Below, piece by piece: positions 1-12,012 of a stretch of DNA of 21,843 bases. The position numbers were made by a program, and so were the translations under genes. This DNA is from Spiro-02 sp964465155. Lineage in GTDB: Bacteria; Spirochaetota; Spirochaetia; Sphaerochaetales; Sphaerochaetaceae. The notes below the pieces were generated by a model. It was not told where the DNA came from and did no database searches. It saw only the letters and a list, made by a program, of their open reading frames with translations. The stretch covers positions 1-21,843 of the forward strand of contig CAYXIH010000031.1 in NCBI GenBank assembly GCA_964465155.1, read 5' to 3'. Positions within the stretch are counted from its first letter, which is position 1, and every line of letters starts with the position of its first letter.

Positions 1-33
1 GGCGAGGATCGGTTGCTACTTGGAAAACTCGGA

Positions 34-504
34 CTACCAGCGGTAGTTGGAGAATGCCTTGTTTGCTTCTGCCATGCGGTGGGTGTCTTCCTTCTTCTTG
101 AAGGCAGAACCGGTGTTGGCAAATGCATCGAGGAACTCAGCGCTGAGCTTCTCCGCCATGGAGTGACCATTGCGGTTGCGTGCAGCTGCGATCATCCAGC
201 GCATTGCAAGAGCTTCACGGCGATTCTCGCGGATCTCGACGGGCACCTGGTAGGTTGCACCACCGACACGGCGGGACTTGACTTCAACGACAGGCTTGAC
301 GTTGTCGAGGGCCTTGAGGAAGACGTCGAGAGGCTTCTCGCCGGTCTTCTCGCCCATGACTTTCATTGCATCGTAGATGATCTTGGTGGAGACGGACTTC
401 TTGCCGTCCACCATCATGCGACGAATGAACTTCTCGACGACGATGCTGCTATAAACTGGATCGGGAAGAATTTCCCGAACGGGTGCGACAGATCTTCTGG
501 ACAT
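34..504 (-). CDS. rpsG: 30S ribosomal protein S7
   Basis: S7 binds the 3' major domain of 16S rRNA, nucleates assembly of the 30S head and contacts tRNA at the E site. The 156-residue product matches the usual bacterial S7 length. It begins MSRRSVAPVRE and shows the family segments DPVYSS, FIRRMMVDGKK, VGGATYQVPVE and RREALAMRWM, ending in NYRW. It starts 15 bases after the rpsL stop, so the two are surely cotranscribed, as in the str operon. In E. coli S7 represses its own operon by binding the rpsL-rpsG junction; here that junction is only 15 bases, so a similar site would have to include coding sequence. The 33 bases downstream to the window edge hold no recognisable gene, and whether fusA follows cannot be seen. 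Confidence 0.98.
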   Translation of the reverse strand: MSRRSVAPVREILPDPVYSSIVVEKFIRRMMVDGKKSVSTKIIYDAMKVMGEKTGEKPLDVFLKALDNVKPVVEVKSRRVGGATYQVPVEIRENRREALAMRWMIAAARNRNGHSMAEKLSAEFLDAFANTGSAFKKKEDTHRMAEANKAFSNYRW

Positions 505-519
505 ACTACTTCCCCTTCA

Positions 520-894
520 TCAAGCCTTTGGCTTCTTGGCGCCGTATTTGGAGCGGCTTCTCTTGCGATCGTTGACACCCAGGGTATCCTTGGTGCCACG
601 GATGATGTGGTAACGAACACCAGGAAGGTCCTTGACCCTTCCACCGCGCAGCAGCACGACAGAGTGCTCCTGGAGGTTGTGCCCGATGCCGGGGATGTAG
701 GCGGTAACTTCAATTCCGTTGGAAAGGCGTACACGTGCAACCTTTCTCAGTGCGGAGTTCGGCTTCTTCGGTGTGACGGTCATGACCCTCGTGCATACGC
801 CACGCTTCTGCGGGCAACCGTCAAGGGCTGGGGACTTGGTCTTGTTCTTGACGGAGGTCCTTCCCTTTCTAATGAGCTGATTAATAGTAGGCAT
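520..894 (-). CDS. rpsL: 30S ribosomal protein S12
   Basis: S12 sits at the decoding centre and helps control translational accuracy. The start is taken at the ATG at 894 (MPTINQLIRKGR), which gives 124 residues, the same length as E. coli S12. The reading frame stays open 19 codons further upstream, but those residues do not resemble S12. An AGGGAG Shine-Dalgarno-like stretch lies upstream at about 905-911. Conserved segments CPQKRGVCTRV, TPKKPNSALRK and GGRVKDLPGVRYH are present. Lysines at 43 and in the GRVKDLP loop are wild type, so no classical streptomycin-resistance substitution is seen there. The gene is followed after 15 bases by rpsG. Confidence 0.98.
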   Translation of the reverse strand: MPTINQLIRKGRTSVKNKTKSPALDGCPQKRGVCTRVMTVTPKKPNSALRKVARVRLSNGIEVTAYIPGIGHNLQEHSVVLLRGGRVKDLPGVRYHIIRGTKDTLGVNDRKRSRSKYGAKKPKA

Positions 895-1056
895 CTTATA
901 GATACACTCCCTTGTAAATTGTCTGGTCCGTGAGGACCTGCGCCGATCCATTAACGAAACGGCGCATCATATATACAAACTCGAAGTCAGCATGAAAACC
1001 AATCGCGTCGTTCACGATGGCGTCAGAGTCGGACGACAGCCGCCGACAGGCGGCTC
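895..1056 (-). other. rpoC-rpsL spacer with stem-loops
   Basis: This 162-base spacer has no credible gene. It holds three inverted repeats, read on the minus strand. A 7-bp stem with a 4-base loop lies at 1038-1055, immediately after the rpoC stop. A 7-bp stem TGCGCCG/CGGCGCA with a 14-base loop lies at 939-966. A 5-bp stem lies at 925-938. None is followed by a T tract, so they look more like processing or pausing structures than intrinsic terminators. A weak promoter candidate lies between the first two. The spacer is long compared with the 15-base rpoB-rpoC and rpsL-rpsG gaps, which suggests that S12-S7 output is tuned separately from polymerase output. Confidence 0.6.
970..998 (-). promoter_or_regulatory. 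possible internal promoter for rpsL-rpsG
   Basis: On the minus strand TTTTCA (998-993) is followed by a 17-base spacer and TATATA (975-970). Each hexamer matches the sigma-70 consensus at four of six positions. The site lies in the rpoC-rpsL spacer, about 75 bases before the rpsL start, where a secondary promoter would make sense. Chance occurrence cannot be excluded. Confidence 0.3.
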
Positions 1057-5328
<4,272 letters not shown>

Positions 5329-5343
5329 CCGATGTTCTCCTGC

Positions 5344-8300
5344 TTAGTTAACCGAGCTTTTCTTGTTGATCAGCTCTTCATCCCTTTCCGTCAAAGGTAC
5401 CTGCTTGCCCTTGGAATCGTACACCGACATGTCGAGCGCGAGACCACGGATTTCCTGAACGAGGACATTGAATGCCTCAGGCATACCAGCGCTTGTGGCA
5501 GGCTCGCCCTTGACGATGCTCTCGTAGATCTTGACACGTCCGTTCATGTCGTCGCTCTTGATCGTCAGCAGTTCCTGCAACGTATTGGCTGCGCCATACG
5601 CCTCAAGTGCCCAGACTTCCATTTCTCCGAGACGCTGGCCACCGAACTGTGCCTTGCCTCCCAGCGGCTGCTGGGTGACCAGGGAATAGGGGCCGGTCGA
5701 CCTTGCATGCATCTTGTCGTCAACGAGGTGGTGCAGCTTCAGGTAGTAGATGTACCCACAGAACACGGGGTTGACGAATGCCACACCAGTGCGGCCGTCA
5801 TACAACGTGGTCTTGGAGTTGGCAGGCAAACCTGCCTCAATCATCTTCGCCTCAATCTGTTCCATCGATGCCGACTGGAACACGGGTGTCGAGAACCACT
5901 GGTCGAGTCCGACGGCGGCCCAACCGAGCTGGGTCTCCATCAGCTGCCCGATGTTCATTCGGGATGGAACGCCAAGTGGGTTCAAGCAAACGTCAAGCGG
6001 GGTACCATCGGCCATGTAGGGCATGTCCTCTTCTGGGAGGATGCGGCTGACGACACCCTTGTTGCCGTGGCGACCTGCCATCTTGTCACCCTGGCGGAGC
6101 TTTCTCTTGGTGGCGATGAGGACCTTGACGGTCTCCTCGACGCCCGGGGGAAGCTCGTCGCCTTCGGAACGCTTCAGGCGCTGGATGTCGATGATCGTGC
6201 CTTCGGTACCATGGGGCACCTTCAGGGAGGTATCACGGACTTCCTTGGCCTTCTCACCAAAGATCGAGTTGAGGAGCTTGAATTCCGGAGTCGTGTCCGA
6301 CTCGGACTTCGGGGTCACCTTACCAACGAGGATGCTGCCGGGGCGAACCATCGTTCCGACGCGCACGATGCCGTCGGCATCAAGCTGCTCGAGCATCTTT
6401 TCGCTGGTGTTGGGGATATCCCTCGTCAGCTTCTCGGGACCAAGCTTGGTCTCGCGGATGTCGGTGGTGAACTCCTTGATATGGATCGAGGTGTAGATGT
6501 CGTCACGAACAACACGCTCGCTGATCAGGACGGCGTCTTCGTAGTTGTAGCCATTCCAGGGTACGAATCCAACGAGGATGTTGCGGCCAAGGGCGAGTTC
6601 GCCTTCCTGGGTTGCAGGTCCGTCGGCAAGGACAGCGCCCTGCTCGACATGCATCCCCTTGGAGACAATCGGCTTCTGGTTGAAACAGGTGTCCTGGTTG
6701 GTCCTCTGGAACTTCTGTACTTCGTAGTAATCGACTTGACCTTCAATGTCTGCATGGTCGGGACGAATGATGACTTGGGTCGAGGAGACGTAGTCGATGA
6801 CACCTGCGCGCTTTGCCTTGATAAGGACGCCGCTGTCGTAGGCAGTCTTCGCCTCCATGCCGGTACCGACACGGGGAGTCTCCGGGAACACAAGGGGAAC
6901 CGCCTGGCGCTGCATGTTCGAACCCATCAGGGCACGGTTTGCGTCGTCATGCTCGAGGAACGGGATCAGGGACGCGGCCACCGAGATAACCTGCTTGGGG
7001 GAGACGTCCATGTACTTGATGTCCTCAGGCGGACGGGTCGAATAGTCACCGCTGTGGCGGACAGGAACTTCACGGTCAAGGAAGTTGCCGTCTGCGTCGA
7101 TCTTTGCAGATGCCTGTGCGATGAAGTATTTCTCTTCGTCGTTAGCGTCAAGATACCGGTACTGCTTGCTGACCTTTCCGTCGATGACCTTCCTGTAGGG
7201 GGTCTCGAGGAACCCGTGCTCGTTGACGCGGGTATAGTTGGCAAGCGAGACGATCAGGCCGATGTTCGGACCTTCAGGAGTCTCGATGGGGCACATGCGG
7301 CCATAGTGGGTATAGTGGACGTCACGAACTTCGAATCCGGCGCGGTCACGGGACAAGCCACCGGGTCCCAATGCATTGAGGCGGCGCTTGTGCGTCAGCT
7401 CAGCAAGGGGGTTGACCTGGTCCATGAACTGGGACAACTGGCTGCTGCCGAAGAATTCCTTGACTGCTGCAACGATTGGCTTGATGGAGATGAGGTCCTG
7501 CGGGCGGACATTGTCCGGATCGAGGTTCATGCGTTCCTTTGCAATGCGTTCCATGCGTGCGAAGGCACTCTTGAGTGCATTCTGAAGCAGTTCTCCGATG
7601 GACCTGACGCGGCGGTTGCCGAGGTGGTCGATATCGTCGACGTTGGCCTCACCGATGAAGACCTTCACCAGGAAGTCCATGGTGTTGGTGATGTCGGTCG
7701 GGGTCAGGACAGTCAGGTCGGTCGGGAGGTTCTCGTCCTCGTCGTTGCCGAACTTCTTGTTGAACTTGTAGCGGCCGACGCTGCCCAGGTCATAGCGGCG
7801 TGAGGAGAAGAACATGTCGGGCAGGTCCTTCTCAGCGCGCTCGATGGCGATCATCTCGCCGGGCATGAGTACGCTGAAGATAGGTCCGAGGACATCTTCC
7901 TTCTGGGGCTCGTCGAAGCCCTCTTCGGTGCGGGTATATTTTGCATCCTCGATCTCGAAGCAGTTGAGGATGATGTCGGCATGCTTGGGACGCTTGTCGC
8001 TCTCGGAATACGGGATGTCCAGTATCTCGATGGACGGCACCTTCAATGCCACGAGCTCGTCGATTTCATGCGGATGCAGCTTGTCGCCGGCACGCAGTAC
8101 TTTCTTCTGCTCGCCGTTGACCATGGCATAGACATCCTTGAAGAGATATTTCTCCTCGATCATCTTCTTCACGTCAGCATCGTCGACCAGCTCGAAGGTA
8201 TATCCCTTGTAGAACTTGTCGAGGATCTTCTCGCGGGTATCGAAACCGATGGCGCGGAGGAAGAGCGTACCGAGGATGCGCTTCTTGCGGTCGATCTTCG

Positions 8301-8871
8301 CGAAGATGAGCTTTTTCTTCTCATCAATCTCGAACTCGAGCCAAGAACCGCGGTATGGGATGATCCTGGACGAATAGACATCCTTCTCGTTGGAGAAGAT
8401 GACGCCAGGTGAACGGTGAATCTGGCTGACGACAACGCGTTCGGCACCGTTGATGATAAACGTGCCGCGGTCAGTCATCAGGGGGACATCCCCGAAGAAG
8501 ATCTCCTTCTCGCGAATTTCACCGGTCTTCAGAAGCTCAAGGCGAATGGTAGCCTTGATGGGCACGCTGAAAGAGCGACCCTTCTTCTTGCATTCGGTCT
8601 CGGAGAACTTGATGTTGTCATAGTCGATAGTATATCCGCCATAGACCAGGCGCATTTCACCGTTGGGACTTTCGATCGGGAACGTTCCTTCGAATACAGC
8701 CTCAAGACCCGAAGCCGGATCAGGATCCTGCCCCGCCTTGATGCGGTCCATCTGCAGGAACTTGTCATAGGAATCCAGCTGGATGCCAATGAGGTTGGGA
8801 AGCTCACAGACTTCAAAGAACTCAGACCCGATGTATGTGCGTGTTATGGATTTGCCTTTGGCAACCATCAT
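5344..8871 (-). CDS. rpoB: DNA-directed RNA polymerase subunit beta
   Basis: This is the second catalytic core subunit of RNA polymerase and the rifampicin target. The 1175-residue product lacks the lineage-specific insertions that make E. coli RpoB longer. Rif cluster I runs about residues 474-505 (FFGSSQLSQFMDQ then HKRRLNALGPGG), with Asn499 at the place of E. coli Ser531. The segment PIETPEGPNIGLI follows at about 528-540. The active-site lysine segment RQGDKMAGRHGNKG is at 926-939. Two adjacent ATG codons open the gene (8871 and 8868); GGAGG lies 4 bases before the first and 7 before the second, so the second may be the true start, which would shorten the protein by one Met. A 235-base structured spacer separates it from rplL. 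Confidence 0.99.
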   Translation of the reverse strand: MMVAKGKSITRTYIGSEFFEVCELPNLIGIQLDSYDKFLQMDRIKAGQDPDPASGLEAVFEGTFPIESPNGEMRLVYGGYTIDYDNIKFSETECKKKGRSFSVPIKATIRLELLKTGEIREKEIFFGDVPLMTDRGTFIINGAERVVVSQIHRSPGVIFSNEKDVYSSRIIPYRGSWLEFEIDEKKKLIFAKIDRKKRILGTLFLRAIGFDTREKILDKFYKGYTFELVDDADVKKMIEEKYLFKDVYAMVNGEQKKVLRAGDKLHPHEIDELVALKVPSIEILDIPYSESDKRPKHADIILNCFEIEDAKYTRTEEGFDEPQKEDVLGPIFSVLMPGEMIAIERAEKDLPDMFFSSRRYDLGSVGRYKFNKKFGNDEDENLPTDLTVLTPTDITNTMDFLVKVFIGEANVDDIDHLGNRRVRSIGELLQNALKSAFARMERIAKERMNLDPDNVRPQDLISIKPIVAAVKEFFGSSQLSQFMDQVNPLAELTHKRRLNALGPGGLSRDRAGFEVRDVHYTHYGRMCPIETPEGPNIGLIVSLANYTRVNEHGFLETPYRKVIDGKVSKQYRYLDANDEEKYFIAQASAKIDADGNFLDREVPVRHSGDYSTRPPEDIKYMDVSPKQVISVAASLIPFLEHDDANRALMGSNMQRQAVPLVFPETPRVGTGMEAKTAYDSGVLIKAKRAGVIDYVSSTQVIIRPDHADIEGQVDYYEVQKFQRTNQDTCFNQKPIVSKGMHVEQGAVLADGPATQEGELALGRNILVGFVPWNGYNYEDAVLISERVVRDDIYTSIHIKEFTTDIRETKLGPEKLTRDIPNTSEKMLEQLDADGIVRVGTMVRPGSILVGKVTPKSESDTTPEFKLLNSIFGEKAKEVRDTSLKVPHGTEGTIIDIQRLKRSEGDELPPGVEETVKVLIATKRKLRQGDKMAGRHGNKGVVSRILPEEDMPYMADGTPLDVCLNPLGVPSRMNIGQLMETQLGWAAVGLDQWFSTPVFQSASMEQIEAKMIEAGLPANSKTTLYDGRTGVAFVNPVFCGYIYYLKLHHLVDDKMHARSTGPYSLVTQQPLGGKAQFGGQRLGEMEVWALEAYGAANTLQELLTIKSDDMNGRVKIYESIVKGEPATSAGMPEAFNVLVQEIRGLALDMSVYDSKGKQVPLTERDEELINKKSSVN

Positions 8872-9106
8872 GTACCCTCCACAGCCTATAGCGCGGAACC
8901 ATCAGTGTCCGTAACTGACACCCAAGCCCTCCGCACAGGCACTCCCCAAGGGAATGCCGACTTCGCAGAACTCCCTGGAACATCCGAGGATGACCAGGGC
9001 TTTGAAAGACACGACAGGCCACCGGATAGCCCGGTGGCTGAGAACCTCCGGGTCTTAGGCGACCCGGAGTAATTCAAGTTTCTGTAAACAGAAAAACTCG
9101 TGCAAA
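8872..9106 (-). other. rplL-rpoB spacer with six stem-loops
   Basis: No credible gene is present. On the minus strand the transcript could fold into consecutive hairpins. In transcription order these are: 9094-9079 (6 bp, 4-base loop), 9069-9046 (perfect 9 bp, 6-base loop), 9038-9018 (perfect 8 bp, 5-base loop), 8999-8973 (6 bp plus a 4-bp inner stem with a 4-base loop), 8957-8939 (8 bp including one G-U pair, 3-base loop) and 8921-8905 (5 bp). None has a following T tract. In E. coli the same junction carries a partial attenuator and an RNase III processing site that lower polymerase expression relative to L10-L7/L12. An equivalent role here is an inference from position and structure. Confidence 0.65.
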
Positions 9107-9484
9107 CTATTTGACCTCGACGACGCAGCCAGCAGCTTCGAGCTTTTCCTTGATGGATGCAGCTTCTTCCTTGGATACGCCTTCCTTGACCGGCTTGCCA
9201 CCAGCTTCGACCAGGTCCTTTGCTTCCTTCAGGCCCAGGCCGGTGATGGCGCGGACTTCCTTGATCGCTGCAATCTTCTTTGCAGCGTCGACGGACTTCA
9301 GGATCACGTTGAACTCTGTCTGCTCCTCAACTTCCTCAGCAGGACCAGCAGTGGTTGCGGGGCCAGCGGAAACAGCAGCAGCAGCGGTTACGCCGAACTT
9401 CTCTTCCATCATCTTGATGAGGTCGGAAACCTCAAGGACGGTCATGTTTGCGATTGCTTCAATGATTTCTTCTTTAGTAGCCAT
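9107..9484 (-). CDS. rplL: 50S ribosomal protein L7/L12
   Basis: L7/L12 is the multicopy stalk protein that recruits and activates translational GTPases. The product is 125 residues. It has an N-terminal dimerisation domain (about 1-32), an Ala/Gly/Pro hinge (about 33-50) and a C-terminal domain with IKEVRAITGLGLKEAKDLVE, the factor-binding segment. An AAGGAGA site precedes the ATG at 9484. A 72-base spacer separates it from rplJ. It is followed by the structured spacer before rpoB, a plausible point for lowering downstream expression because the cell needs several L7/L12 copies per ribosome and far fewer polymerase subunits. Confidence 0.98.
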   Translation of the reverse strand: MATKEEIIEAIANMTVLEVSDLIKMMEEKFGVTAAAAVSAGPATTAGPAEEVEEQTEFNVILKSVDAAKKIAAIKEVRAITGLGLKEAKDLVEAGGKPVKEGVSKEEAASIKEKLEAAGCVVEVK

Positions 9485-9556
9485 ATTATCTTCTCCTTAT
9501 AAAAGATATTGTTTCGAAACGGTCATAGCAGGTTACAAATCTGAAGACTAAGCCGT

Positions 9557-10105
9557 TTAGTTTGCTTCCACAGCGGGGGTTTCTTCGGCTGCTGCCGGTG
9601 CACCACCCTGCTTTGATTCCACATATGCGAGCAAGGTCGCAGCGAGCTTCTGGACAGGAGCCTTCATGGTTCCCATCAGGATGGAGATCAGCTCCAGCCT
9701 GGTCGGCAGCTTGCTGTATGCTTCGATCTGAGCCGCGTCGTACAGGTCCCCGTCGATCAAGGCACCCTTGATGACGATGGGGCTGCCGCCCTTTGAGGCT
9801 TCGAACAGGATCTTTGCCACAGCGCCGGATTCGTCACCCTTGGTGAGTGCAACTGCAGTGGGTCCAACCATGTTGGCGTCAGCGCCCTTGTGGTCAAGGT
9901 CGTTGAACGCAATCTTGGCAAAGCGATTCTTGATTACGCGGTAAGCCGCGTCCTTCTTGCGAAGCTGGTGGCGAAGGTCGGTGATCTGCTCGACGGTCAT
10001 GCCGCGGTAGTCGGTGAAGATGTACCCGGTGTATTCGGCGAACTCGTCCCTGAGGACCTTGACGGCCTCTTCCTTGGCCGGAGTAATGCGAGTCTGGTAG
10101 TCCAT
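9557..10105 (-). CDS. rplJ: 50S ribosomal protein L10
   Basis: L10 anchors L7/L12 dimers to 23S rRNA. The 182-residue product shows the N-terminal rRNA-binding segments (FTDYRGMTVEQ, LRKKDAAYRVIKNR), the typical MVGPTAVAL core and a C-terminal helix for L7/L12 binding, ending in an Ala/Glu/Pro-rich tail. The spacing to rplA is only 13 bases, and the GGAGG site follows directly on the rplA stop codon, which suggests translational coupling. The long leader used by the L10-L12 complex for autoregulation in E. coli is therefore missing here; any equivalent site would lie inside rplA. Confidence 0.97.
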   Translation of the reverse strand: MDYQTRITPAKEEAVKVLRDEFAEYTGYIFTDYRGMTVEQITDLRHQLRKKDAAYRVIKNRFAKIAFNDLDHKGADANMVGPTAVALTKGDESGAVAKILFEASKGGSPIVIKGALIDGDLYDAAQIEAYSKLPTRLELISILMGTMKAPVQKLAATLLAYVESKQGGAPAAAEETPAVEAN

Positions 10106-10118
10106 GGTCTTCTCCTCC

Positions 10119-10811
10119 TTAGGCGATCGTAGCCGTTACTTCCTTCACGTCGACGTGGACACCAGGTCCCATCGTTGAGGAAAGTGCGACGGAGAGGATG
10201 AAGTCACCCTTCGCATCACTGGGCTTCTTGCGAATGATTTCCTTGACGATCGCAAAAGCGTTCTCGGAAACCAGTGCCGGATCCATCGAAACCTTGCCGA
10301 TTGCAAGGTGGATGACGCCAGTCTTGTCGGAGCGGAATTCCACGCGTCCCTTTCTCAGCTCAGCCAGTGCGCCCTTGAGGTCGAACGTGACAGTCTGTGT
10401 CTTGGGGTTCGGCATGAGGCCTCTGCGGCCGAGGATTGGGCCGAGGCGGCCGACGTCCTTCATCATGTCGGGGGTTGCAACTGCGATGTCGAAATCCATC
10501 CAGCCACCGCGGATCTTCTCGATGAGGTCGTTGTCACCAACATAGGTGGCACCTGCATCAAGGGCTTCCTGAGCCTTCTCAGCCTTGGCGAATACGAGGA
10601 TGCGCTTCTCGGCGGAGAACTGGTGGGGGAGAACCACGGTGTCACGGACGCTCTGGCTCTTCTTGAGGGAGAGTGCAACGGAGAGCTCGACGGTCTCGTC
10701 GAACTTTGCGAAAGCAACTTCCTTCACGACCTTTGCGGCATCGTTGAAGCTATAGTTCTTCTCATGGTCAAACTTCTTGACTGAATCAATGTATTTCTTG
10801 CCGTGCTTCAT
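10119..10811 (-). CDS. rplA: 50S ribosomal protein L1
   Basis: L1 forms the mobile stalk near the E site and in many bacteria represses translation of its own operon. The start is set at the ATG at 10811 (MKHGKKYIDSVKK), giving 230 residues. The frame remains open 22 codons upstream, but that stretch overlaps rplK and is not L1-like. The segments AEKRILVFAKAEKAQEA and GRRGLMPNPKTQTVT are family signatures. The start codon lies one base after the rplK stop, and its ribosome-binding site (GGTGGAG) is inside the rplK end, so translation is coupled. A candidate L1 target lies in the rplK leader. Confidence 0.98.
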   Translation of the reverse strand: MKHGKKYIDSVKKFDHEKNYSFNDAAKVVKEVAFAKFDETVELSVALSLKKSQSVRDTVVLPHQFSAEKRILVFAKAEKAQEALDAGATYVGDNDLIEKIRGGWMDFDIAVATPDMMKDVGRLGPILGRRGLMPNPKTQTVTFDLKGALAELRKGRVEFRSDKTGVIHLAIGKVSMDPALVSENAFAIVKEIIRKKPSDAKGDFILSVALSSTMGPGVHVDVKEVTATIA

Positions 10812-10812
10812 A

Positions 10813-11244
10813 TTATTTCTCCACCTCGACGCCCATGCTTCTGGCGGTCCCAGCGATAATCTTCTTTGCAGCTTCAATATCGTTGGCGTTCAGGTCGTCC
10901 TTCTTGGTTGTGGCGATGTCAGTGAGCTGAGCCTGGCTGAGGGTACCAACCTTGGTCTTGTTGGGGGTACCGGAACCGGACTGCAGGCCGAGTGCCTTCT
11001 TGATGAGGACGGCGGCAGGAGGAGTCTTCAGGATGAACGTGAAGCTCTTGTCTGCATAGACTGTGATGACGACGGGGATGACGAGCCCAGCTTCAAAACC
11101 CTTGGTCTTGTCATTGAACTGCTGGACAAACTGGGGGGCGCTGACACCATGGGGGCCGAGAGCCGGACCTACGGGAGGTGCGGGCGTAGCCTTCTGGGCA
11201 GGACACTGCAACTTGACGATTGCAGTCACCTTTTTCTTTGCCAT
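10813..11244 (-). CDS. rplK: 50S ribosomal protein L11
   Basis: L11 binds the GTPase-associated centre of 23S rRNA and is needed for RelA-type stringent signalling. The 143-residue product has the N-terminal proline-rich signature PAPPVGPALGPHGV and the C-terminal rRNA-binding segment ending IIAGTARSMGVEVEK. An AAGGAGA site precedes the ATG at 11244. It is the first gene after a 197-base spacer and is directly followed by rplA, the conserved L11-L1 pair. It may be controlled by L1 through its leader. Confidence 0.98.
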   Translation of the reverse strand: MAKKKVTAIVKLQCPAQKATPAPPVGPALGPHGVSAPQFVQQFNDKTKGFEAGLVIPVVITVYADKSFTFILKTPPAAVLIKKALGLQSGSGTPNKTKVGTLSQAQLTDIATTKKDDLNANDIEAAKKIIAGTARSMGVEVEK

Positions 11245-11441
11245 TGTATTTCTCCTTACACGGACATCCTTGGTCTGAGTTGACCGATTTTCCAGGATTC
11301 CATGCTGGTTATAACGCCTGTCATACGATCAGGCTCCCACCTTCCCGAGCGAACCCGGGGAGGAGTATAAACAAACTAACGTTGGACGGATGTAAAAGAT
11401 CGAATCTAAGATCCTGATGCTGACTGAGCCCGTCCGGCCCG
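11245..11441 (-). promoter_or_regulatory. rplK leader with candidate L1 site
   Basis: This 197-base spacer has no gene. On the minus strand a TATACT box (11369-11364) could be a -10 element, but its best -35 partner, TTTACA at 11396-11391, is 21 bases away, which is too long for a standard promoter. Downstream, AGGTGGGAG (11342-11334) leads into a 5-bp stem GCCTG/CAGGC (11334-11330 with 11320-11316, 9-base loop), followed by a purine/U stretch and ACC at 11309-11307, which can pair with GGT at 11341-11339. The first segment is identical to part of the 23S rRNA helix 76 strand bound by L1, as I recall it. This suggests an L1 autorepression site; it is an inference. Confidence 0.42.
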
Positions 11442-11450
11442 TCAGATCTT
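11408..11450 (-). other. stem-loop over the nusG stop codon
   Basis: On the minus strand AAGATC (11450-11445) can pair with GATCTT (11413-11408). Just inside it CTGAC (11445-11441) can pair with GTCAG (11424-11420), with a further GGCC/GGCT inner stem. The two outer arms share one base, so they compete slightly. The structure includes the nusG stop. A T-rich stretch follows but not a clean T tract, so it may be an attenuator or a processing site rather than a full terminator. Confidence 0.4.
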
Positions 11451-11999
11451 CTCAACCTGCAGGAAATCGACTTCGACAGGAGTCGAGCGGCCGAAGATAC
11501 CCACGGTAACGCGCAGGCGTGCCTTCTCGAGGTTGACTTCCTCGACGGCACCGGTAAAGGACTCGAACGGACCTTCCACGATGCGCACCTGGTCGCCGAC
11601 AGAATAGGTCTGCTTGGGCTTGAAGACCTTCTCGGTCTTGATATCTCCAGTCTTCTGGAAGATGCCCTTGACTTCCTCTGCGCTCAACGGCTGGGGCTTG
11701 ACCCCTTCCATTGCGCTGACGAATCCGGTGACACCCTGGATGCGCTTGATCTGCGAACACCAAATCTTCCAGCTGTTTTCGGGGAGGTCCAGCTCAACGA
11801 GGATGTAGCCAGGAAGAATCTTGCGCTTCACGTCACGCTTGACACCGTCCTTCACTTCAACGACGGTCTCGAAGGGAACCTTCACATCGACGCAGACTTC
11901 GCGGAAATCCGCGTCGGTCTCCATCATCTTGCGAAGGATGCGCTCGATCTTCTGCTCATATCCCGAATACGTGTGTACTACGTACCAACCTTTTGCCAT
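11442..11999 (-). CDS. nusG: transcription termination/antitermination factor NusG
   Basis: NusG binds the polymerase clamp, affects elongation and pausing, and couples to Rho or the ribosome. The 185-residue product has an N-terminal NGN domain (begins MAKGWYVVHTYSGYE; about 1-115, containing KRKILPGYILVELDL) and a C-terminal KOW domain (about 130-180: VGDQVRIVEGPFESFTG). No large insertion is present. The start at 11999 lies 13 bases after the secE stop, with an AAGGG site between, the usual secE-nusG pair. Its stop codon lies in a possible stem-loop. Confidence 0.98.
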   Translation of the reverse strand: MAKGWYVVHTYSGYEQKIERILRKMMETDADFREVCVDVKVPFETVVEVKDGVKRDVKRKILPGYILVELDLPENSWKIWCSQIKRIQGVTGFVSAMEGVKPQPLSAEEVKGIFQKTGDIKTEKVFKPKQTYSVGDQVRIVEGPFESFTGAVEEVNLEKARLRVTVGIFGRSTPVEVDFLQVEKI

Positions 12000-12012
12000 T
12001 CTACGCCCTTCC

